Assembly (NCBI RefSeq): GCF_029854705.2
Contig: NZ_CP139035.1
Coordinates: forward strand, 3,224,001 to 3,288,000
Length of the DNA: 64,000 bases
Direction of reading: 5' to 3'
DNA from: Akkermansia sp. N21116
GTDB taxonomy: Bacteria > Verrucomicrobiota > Verrucomicrobiia > Verrucomicrobiales > Akkermansiaceae
Shown: one piece after another, positions 1 to 10,000 of the stretch
Position numbering within the stretch: position 1 is the first letter of the stretch
Layout of the letters: each line of letters starts with the position of its first letter
Program-made: the position numbers and the translations under genes
Notes under the pieces: model-generated
Seen by the model: only the letters and a program-made list of their open reading frames with translations
What the model was told of the DNA's origin: nothing
Database searches by the model: none

Positions 1-179
1 ACGGAGCTCTCCGTAACCCAGCTTTGAGAAGGATATATGTTTTTTTTGCTCCGGTTCAAGAAGAATCGTTATGATCTCTGCCAGCCTGCCGGTCTATTCC
101 ACGGAGAATGCGGCAAAGCCGGCAGCATTTCTTTTTTCGGCTTTCCTTCCCGGCATATTTTTTGGTATGGAAAAAAGAA

Positions 180-1136
180 ATGAGCCAAAATGAAATTCCA
201 ACCATCGGTATCGACTTTGGAGGCACCTCTATTAAATTAGGAGTCGTCCTCGGAAGCCAGGTGATCGCCCAGGCACCTTCCATCGCCACTCAGGAGTATG
301 AAACCCCGGAGGAATTGATTCAGGCCATTTCTCAGTTCGTCGGCATGCTTCGCGCCAGCCATCCGGAAGCCTCGGCTATCGGCATGGGCATGCCCGGCTT
401 CGTCAACCATTATGAAGGAACGGTCTTTACGCTTACCAATGTCGCAGGATGGGACAATATCCCTGTCCGCGATCTGCTCCAGGCCGCCACCGGCCTTCCT
501 GTCTGTGTAGAAAACGACGCCAATTGCATGGCCTACGCCGAATGGCAGCTCGGTGCGGCTCGCGGCAAAAAACACGCCATCTGTCTAACCCTGGGTACCG
601 GAGTCGGCAGCGGCATCATCGTTAACGGGGCTCTCCTGCGCGGAGCAACCTGTTCCGCCGGAGAACTGGGACAAACCAGCATCGACTACAATGGACGGCT
701 CGGTCACTATGGCAACCGCGGATCCCTCGAAGATTACATCGGCAACAAGGAGCTCGCCGCCGATGCCCGTTCCATGTACGCCTCCCACGGCCAGGACAAA
801 ACCATTGTGGACTGCAATCCGATTACTCTGGAAAAAGCTGCTCTCAACGGAGACCAAATCGCCCTGAAGATCTGGAACGACATCGCCCGCAAACTCGCCT
901 GCTCTCTTATCAACTGCTGCTACCTTTTCAATCCGGAAGTCATCGTCATCGGCGGAGGCGTTTCCAAGGCCAAGGCTCTTCTGTTCGATCCCCTGCAAAC
1001 ATTTATGCGCGAGCAAATGCCGGAACCGCTCGTCAAGCACCTGCAGATCATCCCCGCCATGTTCGGCACGGAAGCCGGCATCATCGGGGCAGCGCGCCTG
1101 GCCCGCGACACATTCTCCGGGGAAACAAACGCCTGA
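180..1136 (+). CDS. ROK family sugar kinase (glucokinase-like)
   Basis: Likely a cytoplasmic kinase that uses ATP to phosphorylate a hexose such as glucose or N-acetylmannosamine. The 318-residue protein opens with the phosphate-binding loop GIDFGGTSIKLGVV, followed by a central ENDANC segment and LGTGVGSGIIVNGALLRG, which are the ROK/actin-fold ATP and sugar sites. I place the start at the ATG of MSQNEIPT rather than the in-frame ATG 24 codons upstream, because the family begins just before the phosphate loop. Oddity: where ROK proteins normally carry a zinc-binding CxCGxxGCxE cluster, this one reads GHYGNRGSLEDYIG with no cysteines, so it belongs to the cysteine-less subgroup. Substrate is not determinable. 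It is followed 7 bp later by the methyltransferase gene, so cotranscription is likely. Confidence 0.88.
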   Translation: MSQNEIPTIGIDFGGTSIKLGVVLGSQVIAQAPSIATQEYETPEELIQAISQFVGMLRASHPEASAIGMGMPGFVNHYEGTVFTLTNVAGWDNIPVRDLLQAATGLPVCVENDANCMAYAEWQLGAARGKKHAICLTLGTGVGSGIIVNGALLRGATCSAGELGQTSIDYNGRLGHYGNRGSLEDYIGNKELAADARSMYASHGQDKTIVDCNPITLEKAALNGDQIALKIWNDIARKLACSLINCCYLFNPEVIVIGGGVSKAKALLFDPLQTFMREQMPEPLVKHLQIIPAMFGTEAGIIGAARLARDTFSGETNA

Positions 1137-1143
1137 CCCTTCC

Positions 1144-2127
1144 ATGGGACAAGACGCCCCCACCCCGGAGGACCGCCTCATCTCCCGCCTGGGAATCCCC
1201 CCGGATGAGGCAAAGGCTTTGAAGGTCTGCCTGACACAAGGGCAATCCTCCCGTCGAGCGCTCGTCCTGACTCCGCGAGCCCCGGAAGGCTATATTCCTC
1301 CCGGTGCCCAAACAGGCTCCGGGGAAATCCCCCCCTGGATAGGCGAAGGTATCTACCCCGTGGATGAAACGGTTCCCTGCGACGAAGATTCCTGTGGTGC
1401 GCCCGGCGATTATGCCGAAGGCTACTATTACCCGCTGGATCTTTCCTCCGTCTGGGAAACCGCCCCACTCTCACAACTCCCTCCCCCGCAAAGATGCCTG
1501 GACATGTGCGCCGCTCCGGGCGGGAAAAGCATCCTGGCTCAGGCAAGACTCCGCCCCGGTCTGCACATTTCGAACGAAATCCATCCCAAACGCCTGGGCA
1601 TCATGCGCCACAATCTATCTCGCTGCGGGTTCTTCCACATGTTCACCCAGCGCCTCCGGCCAGACCAATGGGCGGCACAGGCTCCGGAATGTTTCGACCT
1701 CATTCTGGTCGATGCCCCATGCAGCGGGCACTCCATGCTCGCCAAAGGCATCCCCAATCCGGGTTGTTTCCATACATCCACGATCAGCGGCAACGCCAAA
1801 CGCCAGAGAGGAATTCTTCTGTGTGCCTTGAAAACACTTTCGCCGGGGGGGCATCTGCTTTACACAACTTGTACATACGCCCCGGAAGAAAATGAAAAAA
1901 CCGTCGCCTGGCTCCTGAAGCGCAACCAGGACATGTACGCCGTCGAAACTCCGGCACTGGCCCGCTTCCAAGTACCATCAGCCCCTTTCCCCTGTTACCG
2001 TCTTCTACCTACGGCAGGTCTGGGAGCAGGGGGATTCACCTGCCTTCTCGCCAAAAAAGGTTCCATTCCTTCCCGGCTTCCGGAAATTCCCGAAGAGTTA
2101 CTTGCCTGGCCCGTCAGAGAACGCTAG
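1144..2127 (+). CDS. RsmB/NOP2/Sun-family RNA (cytosine-5) methyltransferase
   Basis: SAM-dependent methyltransferase predicted to make 5-methylcytosine in rRNA or tRNA. Visible motifs are the SAM-binding loop CLDMCAAPGGKS (about residues 119-130), motif IV DLILVDAPCSGHS (about residues 185-197) and motif VI LLYTTCTYAPEENE. The Cys of DAPCSG and the Cys of TTCTYAPEE are the two cysteines used by this family for base release and covalent catalysis. At 327 residues it lacks the long N-terminal NusB-like domain of RsmB and the C-terminal PUA-like domain of RsmF, so it is a compact member. It sits between the ROK kinase and a phosphodiesterase on the same strand with short gaps. The exact RNA target is unknown. 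Confidence 0.88.
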   Translation: MGQDAPTPEDRLISRLGIPPDEAKALKVCLTQGQSSRRALVLTPRAPEGYIPPGAQTGSGEIPPWIGEGIYPVDETVPCDEDSCGAPGDYAEGYYYPLDLSSVWETAPLSQLPPPQRCLDMCAAPGGKSILAQARLRPGLHISNEIHPKRLGIMRHNLSRCGFFHMFTQRLRPDQWAAQAPECFDLILVDAPCSGHSMLAKGIPNPGCFHTSTISGNAKRQRGILLCALKTLSPGGHLLYTTCTYAPEENEKTVAWLLKRNQDMYAVETPALARFQVPSAPFPCYRLLPTAGLGAGGFTCLLAKKGSIPSRLPEIPEELLAWPVRER

Positions 2128-2136
2128 CATGGCAAC

Positions 2137-2643
2137 ATGCTCATTGCAGCCATCAGCGACATCCACGACCACACGGTCAATTTGGCTCTGATTCTGGAAG
2201 AAATTCGGGAGAGCAACTGCAGCCGCATCGTCTGCATGGGGGACATTTGCGAACCTTCCACCCTGCATGAACTGATCGAATCAACCCGGGGAATTCCCGT
2301 CGACATTGCCTATGGCAACAACGACGAAGCATACGGGCTTCAAATGGTCGCATCCAAAGCCGCCCACATCACCCTTCAGGGATCAGTCGGCAAACTTACC
2401 TCGGACAACTTCAAACTTGCCTTTACCCACTACCCTCACCATGCAGGTAAACTGGCAGCAAGCGGCATGTACGATGCCGTTCTCTACGGTCACGATCACC
2501 GGGCGGCCGTTTCACGCATCGGCTCCTGCATCCTGGCCAATCCCGGTGAAGTCGTCGGCAACCGATCGGGCAAATCCTCCTACGGCATTCTCGACACGGA
2601 GGCAAAAACCTTCACCATCCATCCCCTGACCTTCCATCCATGA
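2137..2643 (+). CDS. YfcE/MJ0936-type metallophosphoesterase
   Basis: Small calcineurin-like phosphodiesterase of 168 residues. The metal-binding blocks appear in order: D-x-H in AAISDIHDH near the N-terminus, GD in CMGDICEP, GNND in AYGNNDE, the histidine of FTHYPHH, and GHDH in LYGHDHRA, then NPGE. This is the complete binuclear metal site of the YfcE family, which hydrolyses phosphodiesters in vitro; the physiological substrate is unknown. The stop codon overlaps the next ATG by 4 bp (ATGA), so it is translationally coupled to the NUDIX gene. It lies 9 bp after the methyltransferase gene, which places it in the same transcription unit. Confidence 0.85.
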   Translation: MLIAAISDIHDHTVNLALILEEIRESNCSRIVCMGDICEPSTLHELIESTRGIPVDIAYGNNDEAYGLQMVASKAAHITLQGSVGKLTSDNFKLAFTHYPHHAGKLAASGMYDAVLYGHDHRAAVSRIGSCILANPGEVVGNRSGKSSYGILDTEAKTFTIHPLTFHP

Positions 2644-3041
2644 TCGACGTCTGCTGCGCTCTCCTCGAAATCCATACGGAAATCGGTGGCACTATTACCA
2701 TGGCTGCCCGCAAAGGCAGCAATTCCCATCTCGCCGGGCTTTGGGAATTCCCCGGAGGCAAATTGGAACCGGGCGAATGTGCCGAAGAAGCGATCATCCG
2801 GGAAATCCGGGAAGAACTCGGATGCGAAATCTCAGAGCTCATTCCATTGCCTCCCCACGAGCATGATTACGGAACCCATGCCATCCGCCTTTTCCCCTTC
2901 ATTTGCAAGTTGGCCCCCAATTCTCCCTTCCCGGCCTGCCGTGAACACGCGGCTCTTGCCCTCCTCTCCCCGCAGCACCTGGCAACTCTGCCATGGGCTC
3001 CCGCCGATCGGCCCGTCCTTAATGACTACCTCGGAATCTAA
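2640..3041 (+). CDS. NUDIX hydrolase, MutT-like
   Basis: A 133-residue pyrophosphohydrolase with a full Nudix box: GGKLEPGECAEEAIIREI continues to REELGC, matching G-x5-E-x7-R-E-U-x-E-E-x-G-U. The family cleaves nucleoside diphosphates linked to a variable group. Length, the WEFPGGK lead-in and the C-terminal strand pattern resemble MutT (8-oxo-dGTP diphosphatase), but NADH- or CTP-type substrates cannot be excluded. The ATG overlaps the stop of the phosphodiesterase gene. It is the last gene of the + strand run; a kilobase without genes follows. Confidence 0.85.
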   Translation: MIDVCCALLEIHTEIGGTITMAARKGSNSHLAGLWEFPGGKLEPGECAEEAIIREIREELGCEISELIPLPPHEHDYGTHAIRLFPFICKLAPNSPFPACREHAALALLSPQHLATLPWAPADRPVLNDYLGI

Positions 3042-3294
3042 TCCAAATTCCCCGGAAAATCATTCACCGGAAACTGCACCCTTGCACAAAAAATCGTATT
3101 TAAAAACGTTAAAATAACATATTTTCACGTTGCAAAAGCACACACGAACACACCGACAAGCACATTAAGTACTATCGTTTATTATTTACAATAAGCATAT
3201 TATATCATTTTTTACACCACCGTGACATCCTGATCCACAGAAAAAAAATATTCACATAAAATACTTTTTTATCTTGACGATAAGAAAAGAATTC

Positions 3295-3690
3295 ACTAGT
3301 AGTAGGCCAACTCCCTAACACAGCAATGATGTCTGGCTTTTATCGCTCGCGTCTACGCTGCAGGATATTGGGCGTTCTGTGATTCATTCGCGGTTACGCC
3401 CAATATCCCGGTAGCGAAGCAAGAAGGAAGAAGCCGGTTCCCATTGTTAACCCCAGTCATCATCATGTCACCGTGGTAACAGACAAGGGAAACCTTTATT
3501 CTTGATCTGAGCCGCACGGCTCTCAGGAACAGGTTTTAGGAAACTGTAGGAGCTTCCCGTATACAAAACGGAAAAGCAGACTACCGATCCACTTCTGAAA
3601 CCAGAAGAAACAAAGAAAAGAGAAAGAGAAAGACAGGGGGCTGTTCCGTCGGGAGACGGAGCAGTCCCTATTTCTTTGTTCTATTTCCAC
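3295..3690 (+). ncRNA. Candidate structured non-coding RNA ending in a terminator hairpin
   Basis: Seen directly: three stems in about 400 bases. The first pairs GGATATTGGGCG (3363) with CGCCCAATATCC (3397) around a 22-nt loop. The second is CTGAGCC/GGCT near 3505-3525. The third is a 15-bp stem with two or three G-U pairs at 3636-3669, closed by GGGA and followed by a T-rich stretch. This block is more GC-rich than the DNA on either side and has no good reading frame. I could not match it to tmRNA, SRP RNA, RNase P RNA or a known riboswitch. Strand and 5' end are guesses. Confidence 0.3.
3636..3686 (+). terminator. Hairpin with T-rich tail
   Basis: GGGGGCTGTTCCGTC pairs with GACGGAGCAGTCCCT around a GGGA loop, giving 15 pairs including G-U wobbles. 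It is followed by TATTTCTTTGTTCTATTT, an interrupted T tract. It reads as an intrinsic terminator on the + strand, ending either the NUDIX operon or the candidate RNA upstream. Confidence 0.5.
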
Positions 3691-3787
3691 CCGGTATATT
3701 GAAGATATCAATCCCGATCACATCCAAGGTCCTATTTCTTTGTTCCATTTCTTCCCTTGTGAAATCCCTTATTTGATTCAACCACAT

Positions 3788-3824
3788 TTTTGATTGATAT
3801 TAAGCATATTAACATCAATCAAAA
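3788..3824. promoter_or_regulatory. 16-bp imperfect palindrome, possible operator
   Basis: TTTTGATTGATATTAA and TTAACATCAATCAAAA are inverted repeats around GCATA with a single mismatch. There is no T tract on either side that would make it a terminator. It lies about 270 bp upstream of the autotransporter start codon. A dimeric regulator site is the simplest reading. A related shorter palindrome, ATTGATT-GAG-AATCAAT, lies at 37269-37285 upstream of the second ankyrin gene. Confidence 0.4.
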
Positions 3825-4096
3825 TAGAATTTTCCGACCAAATAGCAAACCAAAATCTTCTCGATTAATTTGCATAATATATTGTATTTCAATTTATTGT
3901 ATTAAATAAAAGCAGACACCCACCTCTTGATAAAAAGACCACCTCCAAACGAACACAGAAAACAATCTCATAAATATCTGATTATAAGTTAATTATATAT
4001 ACAATCAAAGAGTATTCCAGCCAATTTGAGTAATCAGGGTTTACATTGACACCCCGCCAGGGAACGTGCAACTGTACGTTCACTCCCAATAAAACC

Positions 4097-7000
4097 ATGA
4101 AACTCCGACTCCCTCTTTTACTCGCGTCCATGCTATTGAATGCAATGGTATTCAACGCCTACTCAGCCACCACGTCCTCCTCTCCCGGCAATATCGTATT
4201 TGTCGGAGATTCCATCACACAAGGCGGCCACTGGGGAGGCGTAGATTATGCGCCCGGATCACCCAGTTACCGCTATTCCCTGTTCAAAAATTTTGTCGAT
4301 AACGGCGTGGCCTATACCCCCATGGGAATAGGAGAAGTAACCTCGACAGGAACCGGGGCAAATGTCGTATCCGCCCCCTACCGAGGCCAAAACTTCGATC
4401 CTACACACGAAGCTGCCGCCAGCGCCAGAACTTATACATGGTCCGGTATTCCAGAAAATAATAGGGGATACAACAACAATCCCGGCACACGTCCCCACGA
4501 AGCACCGGTCTGGAACCTCCTCGGACTCAACAACCCCCATACAGGCAGTCCAACCACCTTTTACAACGGTGGAAACCTTCAAACATACGCGGGACCGACG
4601 TATGCTTCCAAATATGGTGATAAAAAACCGGACACTGTCTGCCTGATGATCGGGATCAACGACCTGATTGCAGTCAGAAACGGAACCGCTATTTCCCGGC
4701 CCGACGGCAGTACGAGCGCCTATACCAATGCCGACGTCATCGGGAACATCCACTCGATCGTCCAGGCCTACCAAGAGTACAATCCGAACGTTAACGTCCT
4801 GGTCATGGGACTTCTGCCGACCGCGTCCAACAACGGGACCTACGGACTGAGCGACGGGTTCAATGCCGAACTGGCAGAAGCCCTCAAGACCTGGTCGACC
4901 GAAACGTCCAACGTTTCCTACGGCAATGTCGGAAGCGGGGTCAGCACGTCACCCAGCGTCCACTACGACAACGCAGGAGCACATCCCAATAAACAGGGAG
5001 AACTCATCGTCGCCGGCAACCTTGCGAGAGCTCTCGGCATCGGGCAGCGAACCCTGGGTTTGGAAAGCAAGGCGGCAACCACCTTTAGCCACCGGATGAC
5101 TCCTACTCTCGACCATCTGGGAGATTTCACAATTTCGTCTCCGGATCAATGGCAAGCATATAGCGATTCGTCTTCTGGACTTTCCGGACTTCTTATCAAT
5201 GCCGGGTACAAATCTACCGCTTCCCTGACGGCAACCGGCTGGGAGGTCGCGGCCTCTACAGGCTTCACCGTCGAAGCCAGCATGCAGCTCTATTCCGTCT
5301 CCGGCAACGGCATGGTCATGTCCTTGGGGGACGGGGAAACCGGCAACGGTTTCCTGACGATCACAAACACGGGCATCTACTGGGGAAGCAACAACACACT
5401 GCTTTATTCCAGCAGCCAGGGCAACGAGAATCTTGATCTCCGCATTACATACATGGCCGACGGCAATACTCAGGGAGTCGATGCCGGGTACTACGTCTGG
5501 CGCAACGGGCAACTCATCGGAGAAGCCCTTGCCGGGGGAACCACCCTGACGGACGCCTTTTCCGTCGGAAGCATCGACGGGTTGCTCTCCTACGGCTTCC
5601 TGTCCCATCTCTCCTGGGAAACGGGAAGCTACGCCCCTACGCAGGACGGCTCCCTCTACGGTACCGCCACCCTGCCCTCCCTGCCTTCCCTGACCGGTGA
5701 TGCTATTATCAAAGCCAATAACGTCATTTCCCTGAACAGCGCAGAGTCCTGGGAAGGAGGTTCTGTCCCTGAAGCAATCAATACGATCCGCTTCTCCGGG
5801 ACATTTTCCCAGGAAGCCGCCATCACACAGGAAGCTTCTTTAGCCGTTTACAGGCTAGAACTGGACAATTCCAACGAGGCCAACGCATTGGTGCGTATTG
5901 TCACCAACGCATCCGGCGCGGCAAACAGCAGCAATGCACTCAAAATCGGAGAAGGGGGGATTGTTCTCTCGCAATTCAGCAACGGAGCCATCATCCAAAG
6001 CCTGATGGTCACCGCAAGCCAGACATGGGACATTGCCGCCAGCAAGGTATTGCGCATCGGCGTTTCGACAAACTACAACCGAGGCTATTTCGGCAGCGAA
6101 GGCGCCAATACCATCACCCTGACGGGCGGAGGCCTCGCCATCATTGATACCGCGTCAGGCGCCATCCCCTCCGTCAACTGGATCATCACTGGAAATTCCT
6201 CTCTGTATGCCCTCTGGAATACAGTACCGGGCAGCTTTACCGGAGGCATCGGTTCCGGCTCCGTCACTCTGGACGGAGGTACGCTGGGCGTCAACTACGG
6301 TACCGAAGGAGGAGGCCAGGCATCATCCGGCAACTGGACATGGGGCAACCAACTGCTCATCGGATCCAACGGCGGCATCATCCTTCAAAACCATAATGGG
6401 GACAAACGAACGCTCACCTTAACCGGCAGCATAGCCAACGCCGACGGAGCGGGAACGGAGGCCACCCTGACCTTCCGTAATAAATCGGGAGGCACCAACC
6501 AGGCTTATATCCTGACAGGAGACAATACCGCCTTTACCGGCACCATCCTGGTCGAAAGCGAGGTCAATCTCAAAATCACCGGAAACGGCACGCTGCATAC
6601 CGGCATTCTCCAAAACGACGGTACGCTGAACCTGCTCCGCACCAATTCATGGGACATCAGCGCCGTCCTTTCCGGCGGAGGTACCCTCAACATCGGAGAA
6701 GACACGGATGCCTCCAAAACGCAAACCGTCACCTTCTCCGGCAATAATACCTATACCTCCGCAACCAATATCCTCGGAGGCACACTCAAGCTCAACCATG
6801 CCAATGCCCTGGGCAGCACTTCCGCCGTCAACATCGGAGCAAAAGGCACGCTTGACCTCAACGGTCAGGAAATTTCCAAGACTCTGGCCTTCACGGCAGG
6901 CGGCATCCTGACCAACTCGTCGGACACCATCGCCCAAATCAGTGTCGCCGGACCTAGCATCAACACCAAATTCTGGAGCAACGGAACCATCTCCATTGAT

Positions 7001-10000
7001 GCAGGAAAGACACTTCAGATCAATATGACATCGGATCATGGTGCGTTGGATGCCAACCTCACCGGATCCGGAACCTTTGAAAAAGTACAGAACGGAGTCC
7101 GTCACCTGCAACTGGTTTCGACAGGTAATACCTTCGACGGAACCATCAAAGTCAGCCAGGGCTATTTCGCGTTCCATCCCGGAACGGCCAATGCCCAAAC
7201 CTTTGCCGAAGGCTACCGCCCGGATTTGATCATCGGAGCCGACGGCAAGGTTACCATGGACAATTCATTCAAATCGGAAGCGAATGCACTGAAGCTCGGC
7301 AATGTTACCGGAAGTGGAATTTTTGCAGGAGACTACGGGACAGGACCATTCTGGGTTGATGTCCAAATCGACAAGGAAGGAGGCGCCATCTTCGCGGGTC
7401 AATTCCAAAAGACTAGTGATACACGAAACTACAATGCCATCAAACGCGGCACGGAAGACTGGATCCTGACGGGAAACAGCACCGCCACAGGTGTACTGAA
7501 AATTGAGGAAGGCAAAGTCCAACTGGGCGACGGAGGCACCACGGGATCCTGGGCAGGCTCCATCACCGGGGCAGGTCAACTCATCATCAACCGTACCGGC
7601 GAGGTCACCATTTCCACTGACAACTCGTTCTCCGGCGGCATGGTCATCAAGGCGGGAACCGTCACCGCGGGCCATGCCAACGCCTTTGGGGCAGACGCCA
7701 ATATAATCACGCTGGCGGGTGGCAACGTCAATTTTGCCGGCAACTACAAGAAGAGCCAGTCTCTCGTCATCGCCGGAGGCAGCGGCACTGCTACCGTCGC
7801 TTCGGGCAATTTTGATGGAAACCTGACCATCGGCAAGGGAGCCGCCTTGAGCCTGATCAGCGGGGCTAATGCCGCTACTTATTCTCTGGGTACCGGGATT
7901 ACGCTCATGGCCGACACAGGGGCAACCCTCACCGGCAACATGGTTTTGGACGGCGGGACAATCGTCCTGAATTCGACGGACGCCCTGGCCAATACCACCA
8001 CGACACTCACTCTCGGAGGTTCCCTGAGTCTTGCTTCCGAGGGAAGTACAGTCACTCTCAACCTGTCCGACTTCGCATCGTTCGGGCAGGGAAACTACAC
8101 ACTCCTGACAAGTAATACATCACTGACACAAAACATTCTGAATGCCTTCTCCGTATCCGGATTGGCGTCAGATTCCTACGAGTTGCTATTCGGAGGCACA
8201 AACGATAAGAGCCTGATTCTTTCCATCCTGAAGGCATCCGGAATTTCTTCCCTCACCTGGAACGGCGGAGCCTCCGGCACCTGGAGCGCCGCCAGCGGCA
8301 ACACGGGGTGGACAGGCGCCGGCGTCAACAGCTTTAAGGATGGGGACAAAGTCTCCTTCCTGGACATACCCGACATAACCGCTTCCGAAATTACTCTCGA
8401 AGGTACCGTCAAACCGTCGCAGATCATTGTCAATAACACGGCGACATCCTTCACGTGGAAAGGTACCGGCATCATCGCTGATTCCGAAGAATCCGCCACG
8501 ACAACTCTGCTCAAGGAAGGATCCGGAGAACTCACCATCGCCAATGGCGCCAATACCTTCTCCGGAGGCACTACCATCAGCGGAGGGAGCATCAAGCTTC
8601 AAGCCGTCCAAGGCCTCGGGACCGGCACAATCACTCTGTCCGGCGCCAATGCAACGCTCCTGCTGGATGCGGATGGAGATTTGTTGAAATCAGGAAACAA
8701 GTTGATTTTCAATGGCGGAACTCTCTCTTACGGGGATACGGCCAATCAGGATATTTCCACCTTGATCAGCGACTCCTCCACGGCGAACGTTGCGATCAAT
8801 CTAGGGGCAGCACAGGTCTCATGGGGAACAGCCATCAACAAAAACCTGACGATTAACGGCACAACAGGAATACTGACTCTCAACTCCGCCAGTGCTATCG
8901 GCGCCAATTCCCTCACCATTCAAGGAGGTACCGTACAGATCACATCTGCCGATACCCTTACCTCGGCAACTTCTATCACCCTAAGCGGGACAGGCACGCT
9001 GGATCTGAATGGACAGACCATCTCCAATGCCCTGACATTCTCCAACGGAGGCATCCTGACAAACACGGCGGCAGCAACGGCACGGATTGATGTGACAGGG
9101 GACATATGGCAAAACGGTACGGTCTCCATCGCACAAGGAAGCACCATTCAGCTAAATCTCACCGGCGCGACAACCCTTAAAGGCAAACTCGAAGGAAGCG
9201 GAACGTTCGCCAAATCGGGATCTTCTAATTTCGTCATAGACACCATAGGCAGCAAGTTTGACGGAACTATCCAGAGTAATGCCGGTTATATCATCTTTTC
9301 GCCCACTACCGCCAATGGGCAAACATTCGCCGATGATTATCGACCGGACCTCATCATTGACGCCGGCGCTAATGTCACTCTCGGAAGCACCTCGTTCGCA
9401 ACAGAAGACAATGCCTTCAAGATCGGCAACCTGACTGGTTCCGGAGACTTCAAAGCCGACTATGGATCTGCTGGAGACCGCTATATCGATGTCCAAATCG
9501 ACAAGGCCGGAGGAGCCACCTACTCTGGCAAAGTGATGTTAGCCTCGAACAACCGAATCAACAACGTCATCAAGAGAGGTACGGAAGATTGGATCTTGAC
9601 CGGGGACAGTACGACCACTGGTGTATTGAAAATCGCGGAAGGGGCCGTCCAACTGGGCGACGGAGGAACAACCGGTTCCTGGGCAGGCTCCATCACCGGG
9701 ACGGGCCAACTCATCCTCAACCGTACTGGCGACGTCACCATTTCCACTGACAACTCGTTCTCCGGCGGCATGGTCGTCAAGGCGGGAACCGTCATTTCGG
9801 GGCATGCCAACGCCTTTGGGGCAGACGCCAATACAATCACGCTGGCGGGTGGCAGCGTCAATTTTGCCGGTAACTACAAGCAAGGCCAGTCTCTCGTCAT
9901 CACCGGGGGAATCACAGGTACGGCATCCATCGCTTCAGGGACCTTCAACGGTAACATTACGATGGACAAAGATGCTGTGCTGACACTGGCTAGTGAAAGC

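Larger units (their letters stand above)
3042..4096. other. Gene-free kilobase with several inverted repeats
   Basis: No convincing protein gene is visible. The stretch becomes AT-rich toward the downstream autotransporter gene. It holds a 12-bp stem (3363-3374 with 3397-3408), a 5-bp stem within GAGCCGCACGGCTC near 3508-3522, a terminator-like hairpin at 3636-3669, a 20-bp direct repeat (3667-3686 and 3731-3750, one mismatch), a 16-bp imperfect palindrome (3788-3824) and a small inverted repeat just before the start codon (4062-4067 with 4076-4081). The upstream part could encode a structured RNA and the downstream part could be the control region of the giant gene. Confidence 0.6.

Noticed and set aside
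3295-3690. Match of the structured block to tmRNA, RNase P RNA or SRP RNA
   Set aside because: No tRNA-like ends or tag frame, no RNase P conserved cores, and no SRP GGAAGGAAGCAGCC-type loop; the resemblance near 3420 (AAGAAGGAAGAAGCC) is superficial.
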